A stretch of DNA of 64,000 bases, taken from assembly GCA_030062745.1 (NCBI GenBank), contig CP099840.1:992001-1056000 (forward strand), read 5' to 3'. The notes under the pieces are model-generated. The model was given only the letters and a program-made list of their open reading frames with translations, ran no database searches and was not told the DNA's origin. The position numbers were made by a program, and so were the translations under genes. This stretch comes from Capitulum mitella. Its lineage: Eukaryota; Arthropoda; Thecostraca; Pollicipedomorpha; Pollicipedidae. Below, piece by piece: positions 24,001 to 37,136 of the stretch (positions are counted from its first letter, which is position 1; the number at the start of each line of letters is the position of its first letter).

Positions 24001-25979
24001 AGGACTGGTCGTATGAATCAGGCGCCTCCTCACTCCAGTATGTTTCCACGGCCTTGCATGCCTGTTGACTTCGTTCTCCCTCCGGGATGTAGTTGCTGTC
24101 CTGACAGATGAACATCTGGCATGCAAACACGAAATGTGCATATCATTTTGCCTGCACACTACAACATTCGTATCCAGCGGCTCAGTGCCATAGGAAGCCA
24201 AGTATTTAAAGAACATTTCGAGATAATAAATGTGACCATGACATGACGTATTCATTTGGCAACATGCTGTCCGTGCAGTGTTTCTTTTCAGCAAAATTGC
24301 GTAAACTTTCAATGCAGCTGTTATCGGTTTATCACGGTTTTATTTTAGGAGCCAGAAAGATTCCCTGCAGTATCTGACAAACTTTTCCGTTGACCAGCAT
24401 GTTCGATGATAAGTATCATTATGATGGAACTGCGAAGACCCTTAAGTGTAGGTCTTGTCCAGCTTGACAGGCGAATCGACTTTATGCAGGTTGAAAGTAA
24501 CATTATGCACGACAGGCTGATGTCAGGATTAAGGCTTCAGATATCGGGCTCAGAAGACTTGTAGAGTTGATATGTAAATCTGGAAACCTTTGACACCCTC
24601 ATTTGTATACAATAATCCCGGGATATGATTCACGGTTAAGTTCTTTCCTGGCATGAGTTTGCTGTACGTCTCAATTTCACGTCAACCAACATATTCCGTG
24701 AGTCGTCTTTTTCATCGTACAAGACTCAGTTCGAAGATCAAAGGCATCCAAGTTTGATTTTGAGCTACAATGTACATTGAGCCACGTCGCTATGAAATTC
24801 CACGAACCTTTATTGGATGCTAGCTTACTTGTGGCCCAAAGCTGCTCGGTAGCGCAAATTTAATACCCGCAGCCCGTGGTCTGAGATCGCGCGTCGCTGG
24901 CGGGACGGTCTGCAGCCTTCTGAAACATTCAAAACGCCGCAACAATTGGTTTCTCGCTGAAATTCGCCGCAGCTTCGCTTGAAAATAAAACACCGTCGAC
25001 AGGGAACCAGTGGTCCGTAAGTGCCAAGCCCACACAATTCCCAACCCAATCACCCTGAGTCGTGCGCCTTTATAGGCAGGCTTTTTACGCCTAAGAGAGC
25101 TTCGCCAACCATGACGTTATCATTATGTTTTCATCGCCGGTCCACAAACAACAATCAGCTTCATAATCGACACGAATGAAGCATGCGGAAATGAAGTGAG
25201 AAATAGGCTGTTGTGACGGCCACTGCAGCCATAATGCGCTGCGCAACAGAAGACAGTAATATGAGGCGAGCAAGAACACGATTCTGCGAACAATGTTTAC
25301 GTCTACCTCCATAAGCTTTATGTTGATCATATCTCTCGGATGCTCCTTACATAACGTTGTCTAGTTTGCCATGATAAACTTGTGGTTTAGGATGCTCAAG
25401 ATAGATTCGATCGGTCATAATGATCCCTTCAGCAACCAGATCTGATATTCACCACGATGACAGAGGCAGGTCTAGGCGGGGCTCTGGGTGGAGATGAATG
25501 CAGTCTCTCGACATGTTTGGCCGTTCTTGACCTCTTACCCGAAGTTAGGTGGTTAGATGATTGATGCCGCGGGAGCTAGTAGCAGCTCAACCAGCGCTGT
25601 GAAACCTTTTGCCTTCCATCGTATTGGACATCAAATGGACAGTCAGAATCATCAAGTGTAAATCCTTCGGCTCCAGGAAAAAGCGGAACTGGAAAAGCCC
25701 ACGTATTTCTCGTTGCCTATGACATCAGACACCTGCCCCGAAGTGGACATCCCGCTGAATTTTTATTAATTGCTCAGCATTTACTTGCCATCTCACGGCG
25801 TCAACATTTGACCGCATTCTTGACTGTCTTACCTAGCTGTCTTACAAAAAGCAAGTTAACGGCAGGATGTAAAAATGTTATTAGCGAAAATGAATTCAAC
25901 AATGTTTTTCCGACATCACGTAGCAAAGCAATCAATTAAAAAAATTGTTTTAACCAACAAAGTAAGGATCATTAGCGTA
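24001..25979. other. Intergenic, no gene recognised
   Basis: AT-richer unique sequence. Short open frames on both strands lack domains, start context or matching splice sites. Confidence 0.5.
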
Positions 25980-26182
25980 GCCAAAGGGTTTTAGAGATCT
26001 CAGGGTCCTCCCACCGCCCAAAATTCTTGACTCACAAAGGGACCTTTTGGCATTTGCCTGAAGGGGCCCCCTGGCGGGGGAGGGCAAACCCACTCCTCCA
26101 CAAAGCCTCCCCCTAGATCCCAGGCAAGGACCCACCTGACCGGTAGCAGGGTATCTCCTGACCGGAAAAGGTAAGTGGGCCC

Positions 26183-26225
26183 CCTCGCTTATACGTTTTG
26201 TAGCTAACAAAACGTATATGCGAGG
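26183..26225. repeat. Hairpin with 19-bp arms
   Basis: Arms 26,183-26,201 and 26,207-26,225 pair at 18 of 19 positions around a 5-nt AGCTA loop and contain TACGTTTTGT/ACAAAACGTA. No associated gene. Confidence 0.8.
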
Positions 26226-27703
26226 ACCGGAAAGGATGCTCCTCTTCAAAGGACCCGCCAACCAGGAAAAGTTCTCCTGCCATGGGATGGTGCCGCTGTG
26301 CAGTGGCGTTGGGTCTAATTTTCGGATGGGGGAAGCAGCTTTACAGGGGCCCTCAAACGGCGTGGCCCCTCTCTAACAGCAATGGACCCCCATCACCAGC
26401 AAAATTAACAGAACATATTACAGTACAGTAAATTAATAGTGTATACATGAAAGGCGTGGAATAATACGGCGTCAAAAATGGACCCCCAAGACATAAAAGG
26501 ACTTCCAGCCTAAAAAGTCCTGGAACAAAAAATATGGCCCCGAGCCACGAAAAACCTCCTTTGGCTGGAAGGTCCCCCTTGACCTGATCTAGCCCCTCTT
26601 GGACAAAATCATCAAAATAAAAGACATCAAAATAGAGTCTCGAGTCTAAAGAGGGACCCCGAGTTAAAAACAGGGCCCTTTGGCCACGAAGAGGGGCCCT
26701 CTTGGCTGGAAGGGCTCCCTTGACCCGATTTGATCCATCCTGGACGAAATCCGGGTTACGTCACTGCACGGGCCCCAGTGTATCTGGGATCCATTGGAAG
26801 TCAGGGTCCCCTGTGGCTACTGTTAAAGGTCCATTAGGGCCCTTTGACAGTATAACAAAATGGCCTCAGCCTTGTCCAGAATACGCTATACATGTCTGGA
26901 ATGTTTTTGGATTTGACCAGGAGCTCTGGGTGTGTTTAGGGCATTTGTAGATAGGGCCCCAAAGCCACGAATCGCGAGCCCCTATGCCCTCAGAATTTCA
27001 GCTCTCCTCCAATTTAAGAGCCCATTGGGGCAATGACCTTCAAGGGATCCTGGTCACACCAAAGGTCCCCAGCCCTGGTCAGGTCCGGAGACCTAGGTAC
27101 GTGCAGGGTGTTCTGAAGAGGGCGAAGGGCCCTAGTGTCTTTGGGTGCCCAATGGAAGAACGGGGTCCCGTGGCTGTTAAAGGTCCATTGGGGCTCCTGT
27201 CTCCAGAAAGGTAAGCACATACACCAAAGACCATTGACCCTCCCCAGTACTCCCTCTACATATCTGGAGGCTTTCAGATGTCGTCTGTGAGTTAAGGAGC
27301 CCATTGGAAGTCAGGCGCTCTTGTGCTGGTTAGGGATCCATGGGGGTCCCTGAATTTCAAAGGGCCCCAGACATACCGAGGACTTCTGACCCTATTTAGA
27401 ATGCCCCTACATGTCTGGAAGTCAGGGCTGCCGGCCAGGCACAGAGTCCTTATGAGTTCGGAGGCCACTGGGCGTCAGTGAGCCTTTGACTATTATGATG
27501 TCACGTTGGGGCCGTGGTTTTAAAAAGGCCACGAATATATAAACCTGGCTCCTGGTCAGTGGTCAGGTCCAGAGATCCTGAAGATATGTAAATGTGTTTC
27601 TTTGCTTTTTGGTCACAACTCTGAAGTCTGCAGTAGTACGTACGCTGATGCGTTAATTTTTCTCCTTTTTTGGGAGTCCTTCTGCATGCTCGGCGCCCTT
27701 AAG

Positions 27704-27727
27704 TGTGTGTGTGTGTGTGTGTGTGTG
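27704..27727. repeat. (GT)n microsatellite
   Basis: A pure GT run ending in GCGTGG. It creates the Cys/Val and His/Thr runs seen in translated frames. Confidence 0.95.
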
Positions 27728-28330
27728 CGTGGAGGGGAGAACATGATATGTTTGCCCACCCAAGTTCTCGGATAGAGGGGATGCTGCCCCCCCCCCTTCC
27801 CCCTTATCCGCCGTCCTTGTCGGTGTGTCGGGAAGGGAGCCCCAGTGATGCAACATATTCCAAGGGCCCTCTGGGTCTTATCATCCCGGGCCCAGGAATT
27901 CCTAACATGGGAAGGGGATCCCCTGGGCTGGGTTCCCGGCATGTCCTAAAGGGCCCCATTGTCCACGAAACTGCAAAAGCCAGAAACCCGGTTAAACAAA
28001 GGCAGCCCTGGCAGGAACGGTACCTCTGCCCTGGAATGGCTGCCGGATGCCAGTACCGAACAGAATAGTGGAGTAGCCAGGCGACCATCAAGGCTGTTTA
28101 ATAAAGGAAATGTAGGCATGTAATTGACACCTGGCAGGCTGAATGGGCATTCAGATCTAAAAAGTGGGGTCTCCACAGTAAATGGGGCCTCAGTAGCCAG
28201 AGCAGTAAATATAGATAATCCAAGCCAGCTTTTTATAGAAAGCTTGGTTACTATGGGACAGAAGGTAGGTTCTTACCAAGTGGCCCCTAGTGTTCTAGCC
28301 AAGGAGCTCCCGTAGTGCTCAAGGTCCCGT

Positions 28331-29150
28331 CAGTGTCGGGGACGTTCTCATTCCTTGGGACGTCCTTACCCTGGAAAAAACCTAGGTGCGCCACTGCTAA
28401 AGGTTCATACCCGGTCATACTTCATCGGATCACATTTGCAAATTTGCGGTAATGAATACGGCCATTACTACATCACTTCCAATGGGATGCATTACGTCAC
28501 ATTCCTGAAGTACATTTTCCACAGGCTCCTGGTTTTCTCTTCTGCGGTTGTCATTTGGCTACCAACGAATCAACAACGTTGCTGAATTGGTGTTGGCACC
28601 TAAGAGATTATCGGTCTTCCCTGCACTTCCGCCTGAACTGGCTTCGCAGCAAAGAGGAATCTCCGAGGCTGTTTGTCGTTTGTTTTAGCATCCCTGGCTG
28701 CGAATTCCTCCGACACTCGGACATATGAGACAACATTACAGGTGCCTGGCGGAGCCGGGCGTACAGGCGAGGCGATTCTCCCGCAGTTCACGGTGTCCGT
28801 GCACCGGTCTTGCGTCTCAGCAGACCGAACCGAGTCCTGTAGGCATCACTCGGGAAGCCCCGCGGACGGGTCACAGAGGCCGCAGCCCCTGTTAGCCCTC
28901 ACCTCCGCGCGGCCCGGTGAATATTTACGGGTCTCGCCTGTCGTTTAGCGCGCATAGCTGGGCATTATCCGTCGGCAGAGGCGTCCTCCGGGTACAACTG
29001 TAAGATTTATCCCCCTCGGAGAACAGTAAAACACCTCACCTTAATTATGCTTATCTCTGCAGACAGGGGCGTTCGCTGAAAGGCTCAGCGCCGCCCGGAG
29101 CTGGCGAGTCTGCAGATGGGCGTAAACCGGGCGGCGAGGCGGCCGCAGGG
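28331..29150. other. Intergenic, no gene recognised
   Basis: Unique sequence with a GC-rich part at about 28,780-28,950. No supportable gene. Confidence 0.45.
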
Positions 29151-29560
29151 GAGCTGGGGCAGCTGAGGCAGCCGCAGCTGGCGAGCCGGGGCAGCCGAGA
29201 ACACGGGCAGCTGGGATACTGTAGGATGACTGGTCCGCTGGGACGGCGAGGAGAGCCGGGACAGCCGAGAACACGGGCAGCTGGGATACTGTAGGATGAC
29301 TGGTCCGCTGGGACGGCGAGGAGAGCCGGGACAGCCGAGAACACGGGCAGCTGGGATACTGTAGGATGACTGGTCCGCTGGGACGGCGAGGAGAGCCGGG
29401 ACAGCCGAGAACACGGGCAGCTGGGATACTGTAGGATGACTGGTCAGCTGGGACGGCGAGGAGAGCCGGGACAGCCGAGAACACGGGCGGCTGGGATACT
29501 GTAGGATGACTGGTCAGCTGGGACGGCGAGGAGAGCCGGGACCACCGGAACAGTGAAGAG
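29151..29560. repeat. 70-bp minisatellite, five copies
   Basis: The GTAGGATGAC core recurs at exactly 70-bp intervals (29,221, 29,291, 29,361, 29,431, 29,501). Copies are nearly identical, indicating recent expansion. Minus-strand frames across it encode Ser/Pro/Ala-rich repeats that change register every copy. Confidence 0.95.
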
Positions 29561-29865
29561 CTGGGGAGGCGGGAACGTCGAGGAGAGCCGGGGAAGCCGT
29601 GACAGCCGAGGAGAGCTGGGGAGCTGGGATAGCCGAAGAGAGTTAGGAAGGTGGGACAGCCAAGGAGAGCCGGGACAGCTGTGATAGCTGAGGAGAACCG
29701 GGAAGCTGGGACAGCCGAGGAAAGCCGGGGAAGCTGTGACAGCCGAGGAGAGCTGGGGAAGATGAGGCATCCCAGAACAGCCGGGTAAGCTGGGACTGTC
29801 GATGGGAGCTGGGACAGCTGGGACGGCCGAGGAGAGCTGGGCAGCTGGAGACCGGCCGCCGGCCT
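29561..29865. repeat. Degenerate GGGACAGCCGAGGAGAG repeats
   Basis: Short imperfect repeats built from GGGACAGCCGAGGAGAGC and GGGAAGCTG flank the 70-bp array and share its internal motifs. They probably represent the older sequence from which the 70-bp unit grew. Confidence 0.7.
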
Positions 29866-31090
29866 CGACATGAGTTACGGAGGCCGGCGGTGAGCGGGTG
29901 TTGCATGGCCGGGATTACCGTACCGTACAACTGTCACTACCAATACATTGTTGTGCAATAACGGCTGGGATAACATACTGATATTAAGCCACGCTTTACC
30001 TATGGTGCAAAAAACCTTCATGTTTCCTTCTCAGGCACCCCAATGGAATAATCCCGACAGAAACAACTAAAATATCAAGCTTGTCGCTTTCGTTGTTCGT
30101 TGCTCGCCGGTATGGCGAAATATATATCATATTCTTGAAAAAACCTTGACAGAAGAACCGAGGCTGCTTTCCAAAATATCACCATTCACATTAAAATTTG
30201 TTCAAGCTAGTCATGTTTTCAACTCGGTCTTCTGTGTTCATATGACGGCACTGTTTCGCAAAGCGGAACAATGGTCTCTTATGAAGCAGCAACAACACTT
30301 CAGAAGGAAGCAGCTACTCTTCTCTCAAGCCAGGTGCTAGTGCATTTCGTATCCTACGTGGCGCCTTTCCAACAATAGTACTACGTTTATTGAACCTCTA
30401 GATTTCGTCCCGTGGAAATCGTTTTATTTTTTCTCATGCTTCCTCATCTCTATCTTTTACCGCATGCTTCTTGGCTCTTTCACCTCTCTATGTTTTATCT
30501 CGTGCTTTCTTGCCCTCTTATCGTTTCATGTTTACCCCCTACTCTCTACATCTCTCTCCTCTTCTCTATCTGTCCTCCCCTCTCTTTCACTCCTTCTCTC
30601 CTACTCTCTTTCTCTCCCCCTCTCTCGTGGTTTATTTCTTTTTTATTGCCGATCTCTCTATTTGTCGTCCGACTTTCCGTATGCACACAACTATGCAGTT
30701 CACCAATGAGTGTTGGAAGGCAGCCAAAAGGAGCATTTCATTTCGCAGTCTATGGAACTGACGCTGTGACAAAAGTGCCTTCTCTAATACTAGAAGGAAT
30801 ATTGCCCTGGGGCAGAACAGTGGATGAAACCAACGTGATCAATAACAGTCCGTATTTGCTTCCACCGGTAGAACTGGCCAAGTATTTCAACGCAGACGGG
30901 ATGAGTAACAAAGGAAAACTTCCTTTGGCGTCCGACAAATATTCTGTCATCATCATCTTCACAGGTTGCCCCTGGCATCACAAATTATTTGCGATTTATC
31001 AAATCATATGCAATGCCTCGGCACAATGACCTTTTTTTCGGCTGCTGCGATTTGCCTGTTACCCATGCAGACTCCTGTATTTTCGTAGCA
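29866..31090. other. Intergenic, pyrimidine-rich patch, no gene
   Basis: A CT-rich patch at about 30,430-30,650 keeps several frames open. The 205-codon frame ending at 31,029 has no recognisable domain and its first half is low-complexity, so it is not annotated. Confidence 0.45.
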
Positions 31091-32185
31091 GTCTTTTCCC
31101 TGAGCCTCTCTCTGGCCCGCTGTCTCCAGTATTCTCGTCACCAGTCTGTCCTCTGAGCCTCTCTCTGGCCCGCTGTCTCCGGTATTCCCGTCACCAGTCT
31201 GTCCTCTGAACCTCTCCCCGGCCCGCTGTCTCCGGTATTCCCGTCACCAGTCTGTCCTCTGAGCCTCTCCCCGGCCCGCTGTCTCCGGTATTCCCGTCAC
31301 CAGTCTGTCCTCTGAGCCTCTCTCTGGCCCTCTGTCTCCGGTATTCCCGTCACCAGTCTGTCCTCTGAGCCCCTCCCCGGCCCGCTGTCTCCGGTATTCC
31401 CGTCACCAGTCTGTCCTCTGAGCCTCTCTCTGGCCCTCTGTCTCCGGTATTCCCGTCACCAGTCTGTCCTCTGAGCCTCTCCCCGGCCCGCTGTCTCCAG
31501 TATTCTCGTCATCAGTCTGTCCTCTGAGCCTCTCTCTGGCCCGCTGTCTCCGGTATTCCCGTCACCAGTCTGTCCTCTGAGCCTCTCTCTGGCCCGCTGT
31601 CTCCGGTATTCCCGTCACCAGTCTGTCCTCTGAGCCTCTCCCCGGCCCGCTGTCTCCATATTCTCGGCACCAGTCTGTCCTCCAGGCCCGCTGTCTCCGG
31701 TATTCCCGTCACCAGTCTATCCTCTGAGCCTCTCGCCGGCCCGCTGTCTCCGGTATTCCCGTCACCAGTCTGTCCTCTGAGCCTCTCTCTGGCCCGTTGT
31801 CTCCGGTATTCCCGTCACCAGTCTGTCCTCTGAGCCTCTCCCCGGCCCGCTGTCTCCAGTATTCTCGTCACCAGTCTGTCCTCTGAGCCCTCCCCGCTGT
31901 CTCCGGTATTCCCGTCACCAGTCTCCTCTGAGCCTCTCGCCGGCCCGCTTTCCCGTCACCAGTCTGTCCTCTGAGCCTCTCTCTGGCCCGCTGTCTCCGG
32001 TATTCCCGTCACCAGTCTGTCCTCTGAGCCTCTCTCTGGCCCGCTGTCTCCGGTATTCCCGTCACCAGTCTGTCCTCTGAGCCTCTCCCCGGCCCGCTGT
32101 CTCCAGTATTCTCGTCACCAGTCTGTCCTCTGAGCCTCTCGCCGGCCCGCTGTCTCCGGTATTCCCGTCACCAGTCTGTCCTCTC
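31091..32185. repeat. 53-bp minisatellite, about 20 copies
   Basis: The unit has TCTGTCCTCTGAGCCTCTC at one end and TCCGGTATTCCCGTCACCAG at the other. Variants alternate CTCTGGCCCGC and CCCCGGCCCGC. A few copies near 31,650-31,700 and 31,890-31,960 are shortened by deletion. Confidence 0.95.
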
Positions 32186-35100
32186 CCGCAGTGAAGCCGT
32201 GTCGGCGCCGGCTCTGGTATGCGCGGCACACGTCGTGCCGGCAATCAAATCAGCCCTCCTCCGACGCCATATTGTAACACAATAAGGAGCGAATGAGGTG
32301 GCCGCGTAACGAGGCCAGCTGCCCGGCGCGTAACGCGATAGGCGGCGGCGCACCGGGTCCCGTGTCCGGCCGTCGTGTCGGGGCGCGAGGCGAAAACAGG
32401 GGCGGCGAGGGGACCGGGAGGGACGCGCCCAGAGCAAGAACGAGAACGGAAGATGAATTGGAGAGAGAGGTGCTGGAAAGGGAAAGAAACAGGGATCGTC
32501 ACGGACAGTGGCTAAAAATGGGAGGACGTCTCCTTGACACTTCGCAGAACTGGAGGCGTGGCGTCCGATCACGATAGCGACAGTCTCACCTGAGGCCTGC
32601 GCAAAGAACGGTGCAGCCACGTTGCCTCAAGGCCGGTCAGCACAAAAGGCCAATTTGACGGGGTAAGTGTGGCTGAGAACAAGAGTTGTCGGTCTGTCCG
32701 AAGCACAATATGTCATGGTCATTGCCATTGGCTAAATCTTCCTAATTTTCTGCAGCTTTCGTTATAACGTGTCCTCCTGCGAACAAAACGAGCATAGTAC
32801 CTTAGCACATCATGTTCAAGTCGCCAGACATCTCACGAGATGTTCTGCTGTGAACCGCAGATGGAGACGAAATCTGCGAAACCCCTGTGACAGTTTGAGG
32901 GAAAACGTCGGAGGGCGGAAATAGTGGGGGTGAAGACCGAGCGAGGCGATAAAAAGCGATGAGCCGCCGCTGAAAGGGAACTGGAAACTGCGGGGAGGGC
33001 TGCCGTTTGAAGCCCTGTCAGCAGTTTCAGCTAATCCCGGACAATGGAAGTGGACGGTCCGGCTCTGTCGCCTGTGTTTGATATGGCCGGCCGGACAGCT
33101 GAGGGGAAGACCAAAGGGCACTCAGGAGAGTAACCTGCCGTCTGACAGGGCAGCAAGAACAAAATGAACGATGCGGCTTTTTGCTTAATAGCCCGGGGAC
33201 CGGCCAGTCGTGCTCGGAAGTCGTCTATGAGTCGGCGGAAATGTGATGGGGTAGGGACGGCATATCCCCGTCTTCCCGTTCCGTTCATGCCGACGTGATC
33301 GATTACCAAGGCACACTTTGCAAAGACATCGACCGGAAGCTATGCATTCTTCTCGCCCGCAGGGCTGATTACGAAGGGGATTTAGATTGGCGTGCTTACA
33401 CCATGGGAGGCGTTTTCTTTATACTTTTTTGGCGGTGTCGGCGAGCTTACTGATCCATTCATTTGGACTGTCTAAAACCCAAGCCTTTTTGAACTGACGT
33501 CTTTTGACTATCGTGAAAGGTGTCAAGCTCTGTTCATTAGTTTTCTTCACATTCTGGTTATATATATGCCTTCGTGCATACTTTGTGCAATGTTGTCACG
33601 TAGAAACAAATTGAACAGTGGCGGCGTTTGGGTGCCAACACCACATCACGATAAGAATGTACTGTTTGATTTTTCATCCAAGTGCCATTTTATCCCAATT
33701 TTCAACATCGTATTCGTTTTAGCCCAGATTTACACACGTCAAAGCACACATCCGGACTCGGTGGCATTAATCAGCGCTCATATTCCAAGGTCATGCCTGA
33801 CCGGCCTCATCGCTCCTCTTGAGACCGCCACAGCACTATGGCGGCTTCGTTTCCAGAGCCGTGTCACCGATGAACGCCCGCAGCTAAACTCCGGTTGGAG
33901 AAATACGGTCCTCCCAGAGGCCATAAGCCCTGTGTATATCGCGGACAATGCTGCGATTTCCATGCGCGAAATGAAGTCGCAGACTGAGACGGACGCCGGG
34001 CTTCTATCGGCGCATTTGAAAGTCAGATTAGCGTCGATGCCGTCGCGGCGGCGGACATTCGTCACCGGCCGGCCGGTCGGCTCGGGCCGGAGCGGCGGCG
34101 GCCGGTCTGTCCGCGCCGGCCCGGCCGCCCCGGCGGAGAAAAATTAGACCGATTGAATCAGACCAGGATTAATGGCACGGAAACAAACCCATGGACGTCC
34201 GGCCGGGCCGCGTTGTGGCCTGCTTTGTATTCATGGCGGTCCTTCTGCGAACTCATCAGCATCAAACGTAAGCGACTGCGGCCGTGAAATTATATTTTCC
34301 AAATGGCAACGTCGCCGTCTCAAGAACCTTTCGAGGATCAAACTGCCCTGAAATGACGAGCGCCAAAAGACAGGCGTCTTGGTCATCTGCGTTTGAAGTG
34401 TTACATAGCTATATTGGAGATCATAACCGACTGTATCTTCTGAGCTTTGTGCTGATGACTTGAAACGCCGCTGGAAAAATTGACGGTGATGATCATGAAA
34501 GTTACCACCAGTTCAGGTTACACGGCAAATATGCGGCGTAGGAGTGGACCAAGCTCCTGTCTACTTACGATGATGACGCACAACTCAAAGTTTCGGTTCG
34601 TCGTCCGTGCTCATTGACAGCGTAACATCGCTTAAGTTTTGCTCATGATGCCGTTGATTCCCCCCATCAACTTTCGGATAAAATCACGGATGGCAGTTAA
34701 ACATATGGATGACCCGTCGCGCTCGGCGAGGAAACAAAGGTCTTCTGTAGGCACTGTCGTGATCGCTTGCGTGACGGGCGCGGCAGCCGGCGGCCATAAA
34801 GCAATTGGAGCTGCGCATACCTCGTGACGCAACCGGAGGAACGCACCAGGTCCGAGTGCCAATAATCACTGCGCGCCATCGACCTCGGCCGCCCCGTTTC
34901 CCCGAAGGATGCCAGTCGGCGTGAACCGGCCCGTCGACCCGCACATCCGGGGGCACCGACGCTCCAGAAATACTCCGCCGCAGGCAGTCACACGCGCACG
35001 TACGCCACAAAAAATCCGCCACGCCGTCGTGCGACTGCGAGCGGGCCCGGCGGCGAACATGCGAGTGCTGCCGCGGGAAATCCAGGCGGCTTCCGACGGG

Positions 35101-37105
35101 CCAGAGTCGTTACCGGCAGCAGCACGGCCCATTGAGTCTCGAAAAGGAGTCATTCGGCTTCTCTTGCGAGCAGATACTTTCATTTTCTCGTTATTGTGCC
35201 ATGTAATGCTCTACGGTCTGCTGTTCTTGACAGCCGGCGTCCTTGATTGGACATTCTGTGCAGGTTTTCATCGCACGCTTGCATGGTTATACGCTATACG
35301 AGTATGGGCATTGTACGGAAAGACACGTATTAGACACATCAATGTCCTTCCCATGATGTCTGATTAGGGATGCCATTTACTGCATTTAAGTCCATGTAGC
35401 GAACAAGGCAATGAACACGGCTTCTAGCTTGCATACCTCGGTACGCATCAGGAGGCAGCAGGACCTGGAGATACAAATGCTCATCGCTTAAACACTTTGA
35501 TGGATGTGCAACGTGCAATTAAGCGTATACTGCTGGCTGCCTTAAATAATTTCTGCTTATATTTTTAACTGTTGGGTGGGTATCGGGATAGCCAATGACG
35601 CCCTATTCAGTTTTTCTTCCAACCGTACAAAAGCGAGCACAGGTGACATTTGCTTAACGCCGAACATTCGTCAGTGTACGTGGATTTGATTTTCACTTTG
35701 ACACTTCTCAGCAGAGGAAGCAAACGTTTTTTCTCGCTATAGACAGAATTATTTCGATCCAAGTGATCCACTGTTTTCACCGTCCACTCCGTGAACAAAA
35801 TGTCTGCATGAAATTCACAGTTTTACCAACAACAAGCAAATGCAGCTACTGCAAAATATCGCTTATTGAATTATCGACCTCAGGTTATTTCACGTTCGGC
35901 TACCCGGCGGCCAACACGAGGCCCACTCTTGGTTGCCGAAGCTGCGACATTTTATAAATGGCAGCCACTATGCCGATCCCATAGACCGGAGCCTCTCCAG
36001 CCACGTGGCGGCCCCTCTGCAACACAGTAATGGCCTACCGAGTGGAACAGTTTAATAAGTGCTTTCATGCTACGTCGGCGGCCTCCGTCGCGTTTGAAAG
36101 GGCCGCAGCGCGGCCCAATGCAGCTGTTTAGCTTTCCATAAGTGGACGCCGGCTGCGGTACACTGGCGCGGAGGGGTGAGATGTCTTCAATGGGGAGAGC
36201 CACCCCAAAGAGGAGGCCTCCGGCAGTCTTGGAGTGCTGAGAACCATCAGATAAAGACACCCATTAATAAACAAAGCCGCGTGTTTTAGTCATCTCAAGA
36301 TAAACAGGCCGTCGTCATTCCGTCTGCATTCAATAATTGATGACAAGTTTATTTCTATCCAGGTACGAAACAGTTTCGAAGATTTCGCTCGGATTTTTCC
36401 CAAAACTATGTCCGCCCTCAAAAGACGGGAAAATGTATTTAACGTCACGCAATTTCTTTAGCATATCTGTTCCTCGGAAGCAGGTGGCATATCCCAAAAT
36501 TGCACCTGTAGCACGAGAACATTCAGTTTGCATGCAACTAGGTTTCCTGGTCGAACCCGTAGTAACAGAAAATAATAGCTAACGGTTCCTTTTGCAGGCC
36601 ATGAAAGCAGCTTTGCCAAGTGGACACTTGCTCCAGTTTGGCAAATGAAAAGGAAATCAGAGAATAAACATTGATACAAAAATCATGTCCGAACGTCCAT
36701 GGTAAAATGTTCTTTCCATATTCAGTGCGTAGAAAGCGCCTTCGTTCGATATTCACAAGCAGTCAGCGTGATTTGAACTGAAACAGAAACAACAAGGAAT
36801 GGCCGTCTTGCAGTCTTCACTGCTATGAACACATACCTCGAGTCATTTACCTTGGCACTTCGGACCTCGGACAAATCAGGGCATGTGCACAGACATTGAT
36901 CAGTCTGTACACAACCGTTGCCACCTAGGATGCATCTCGATCCCGTTGCAGTCTGGGCGTTTAAAATGCGTATTTGAACACTTTGAATTTGTTGTACCAC
37001 AAATATGACAGATGGTTTATTGTACCTGATTTCATGCTTTAAGCACTTAAACCGTCTTTTGCCATGATTTACTTGAGATAAAAACAACTTAAGGGACCTT
37101 TTAAA

Positions 37106-37136
<31 letters not shown>

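Larger units (their letters stand above)
25980..28330. repeat. Decayed GGGCCC-rich repeat domain
   Basis: Many GGGCCC/GGGGCCC motifs and several related segments recur. CATTGGAAGTCAGG-type blocks followed by GTTAAAGGTCCATT(A/G)GG lie at about 26,788-26,840, 27,150-27,195 and 27,300-27,345. A CCCTTGACC(T/C)GAT block recurs at about 26,571 and 26,710. The copies are divergent and unevenly spaced, so this looks like an old tandem or dispersed repeat, not a gene. Confidence 0.6.

Noticed and set aside
29041..29871. 276-codon minus-strand Ser/Pro-rich ORF
   Set aside because: It runs through the 70-bp and related short repeats, and its composition follows the repeat.
30412..31029. 205-codon + strand ORF
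   Set aside because: The first half is a pyrimidine-rich low-complexity tract and the second half has no recognised domain. The start is not an ATG in good context.
8565..32185. Tandem arrays considered as CRISPR
   Set aside because: Units are contiguous with no unique spacers, there are no cas genes and the DNA is eukaryotic.
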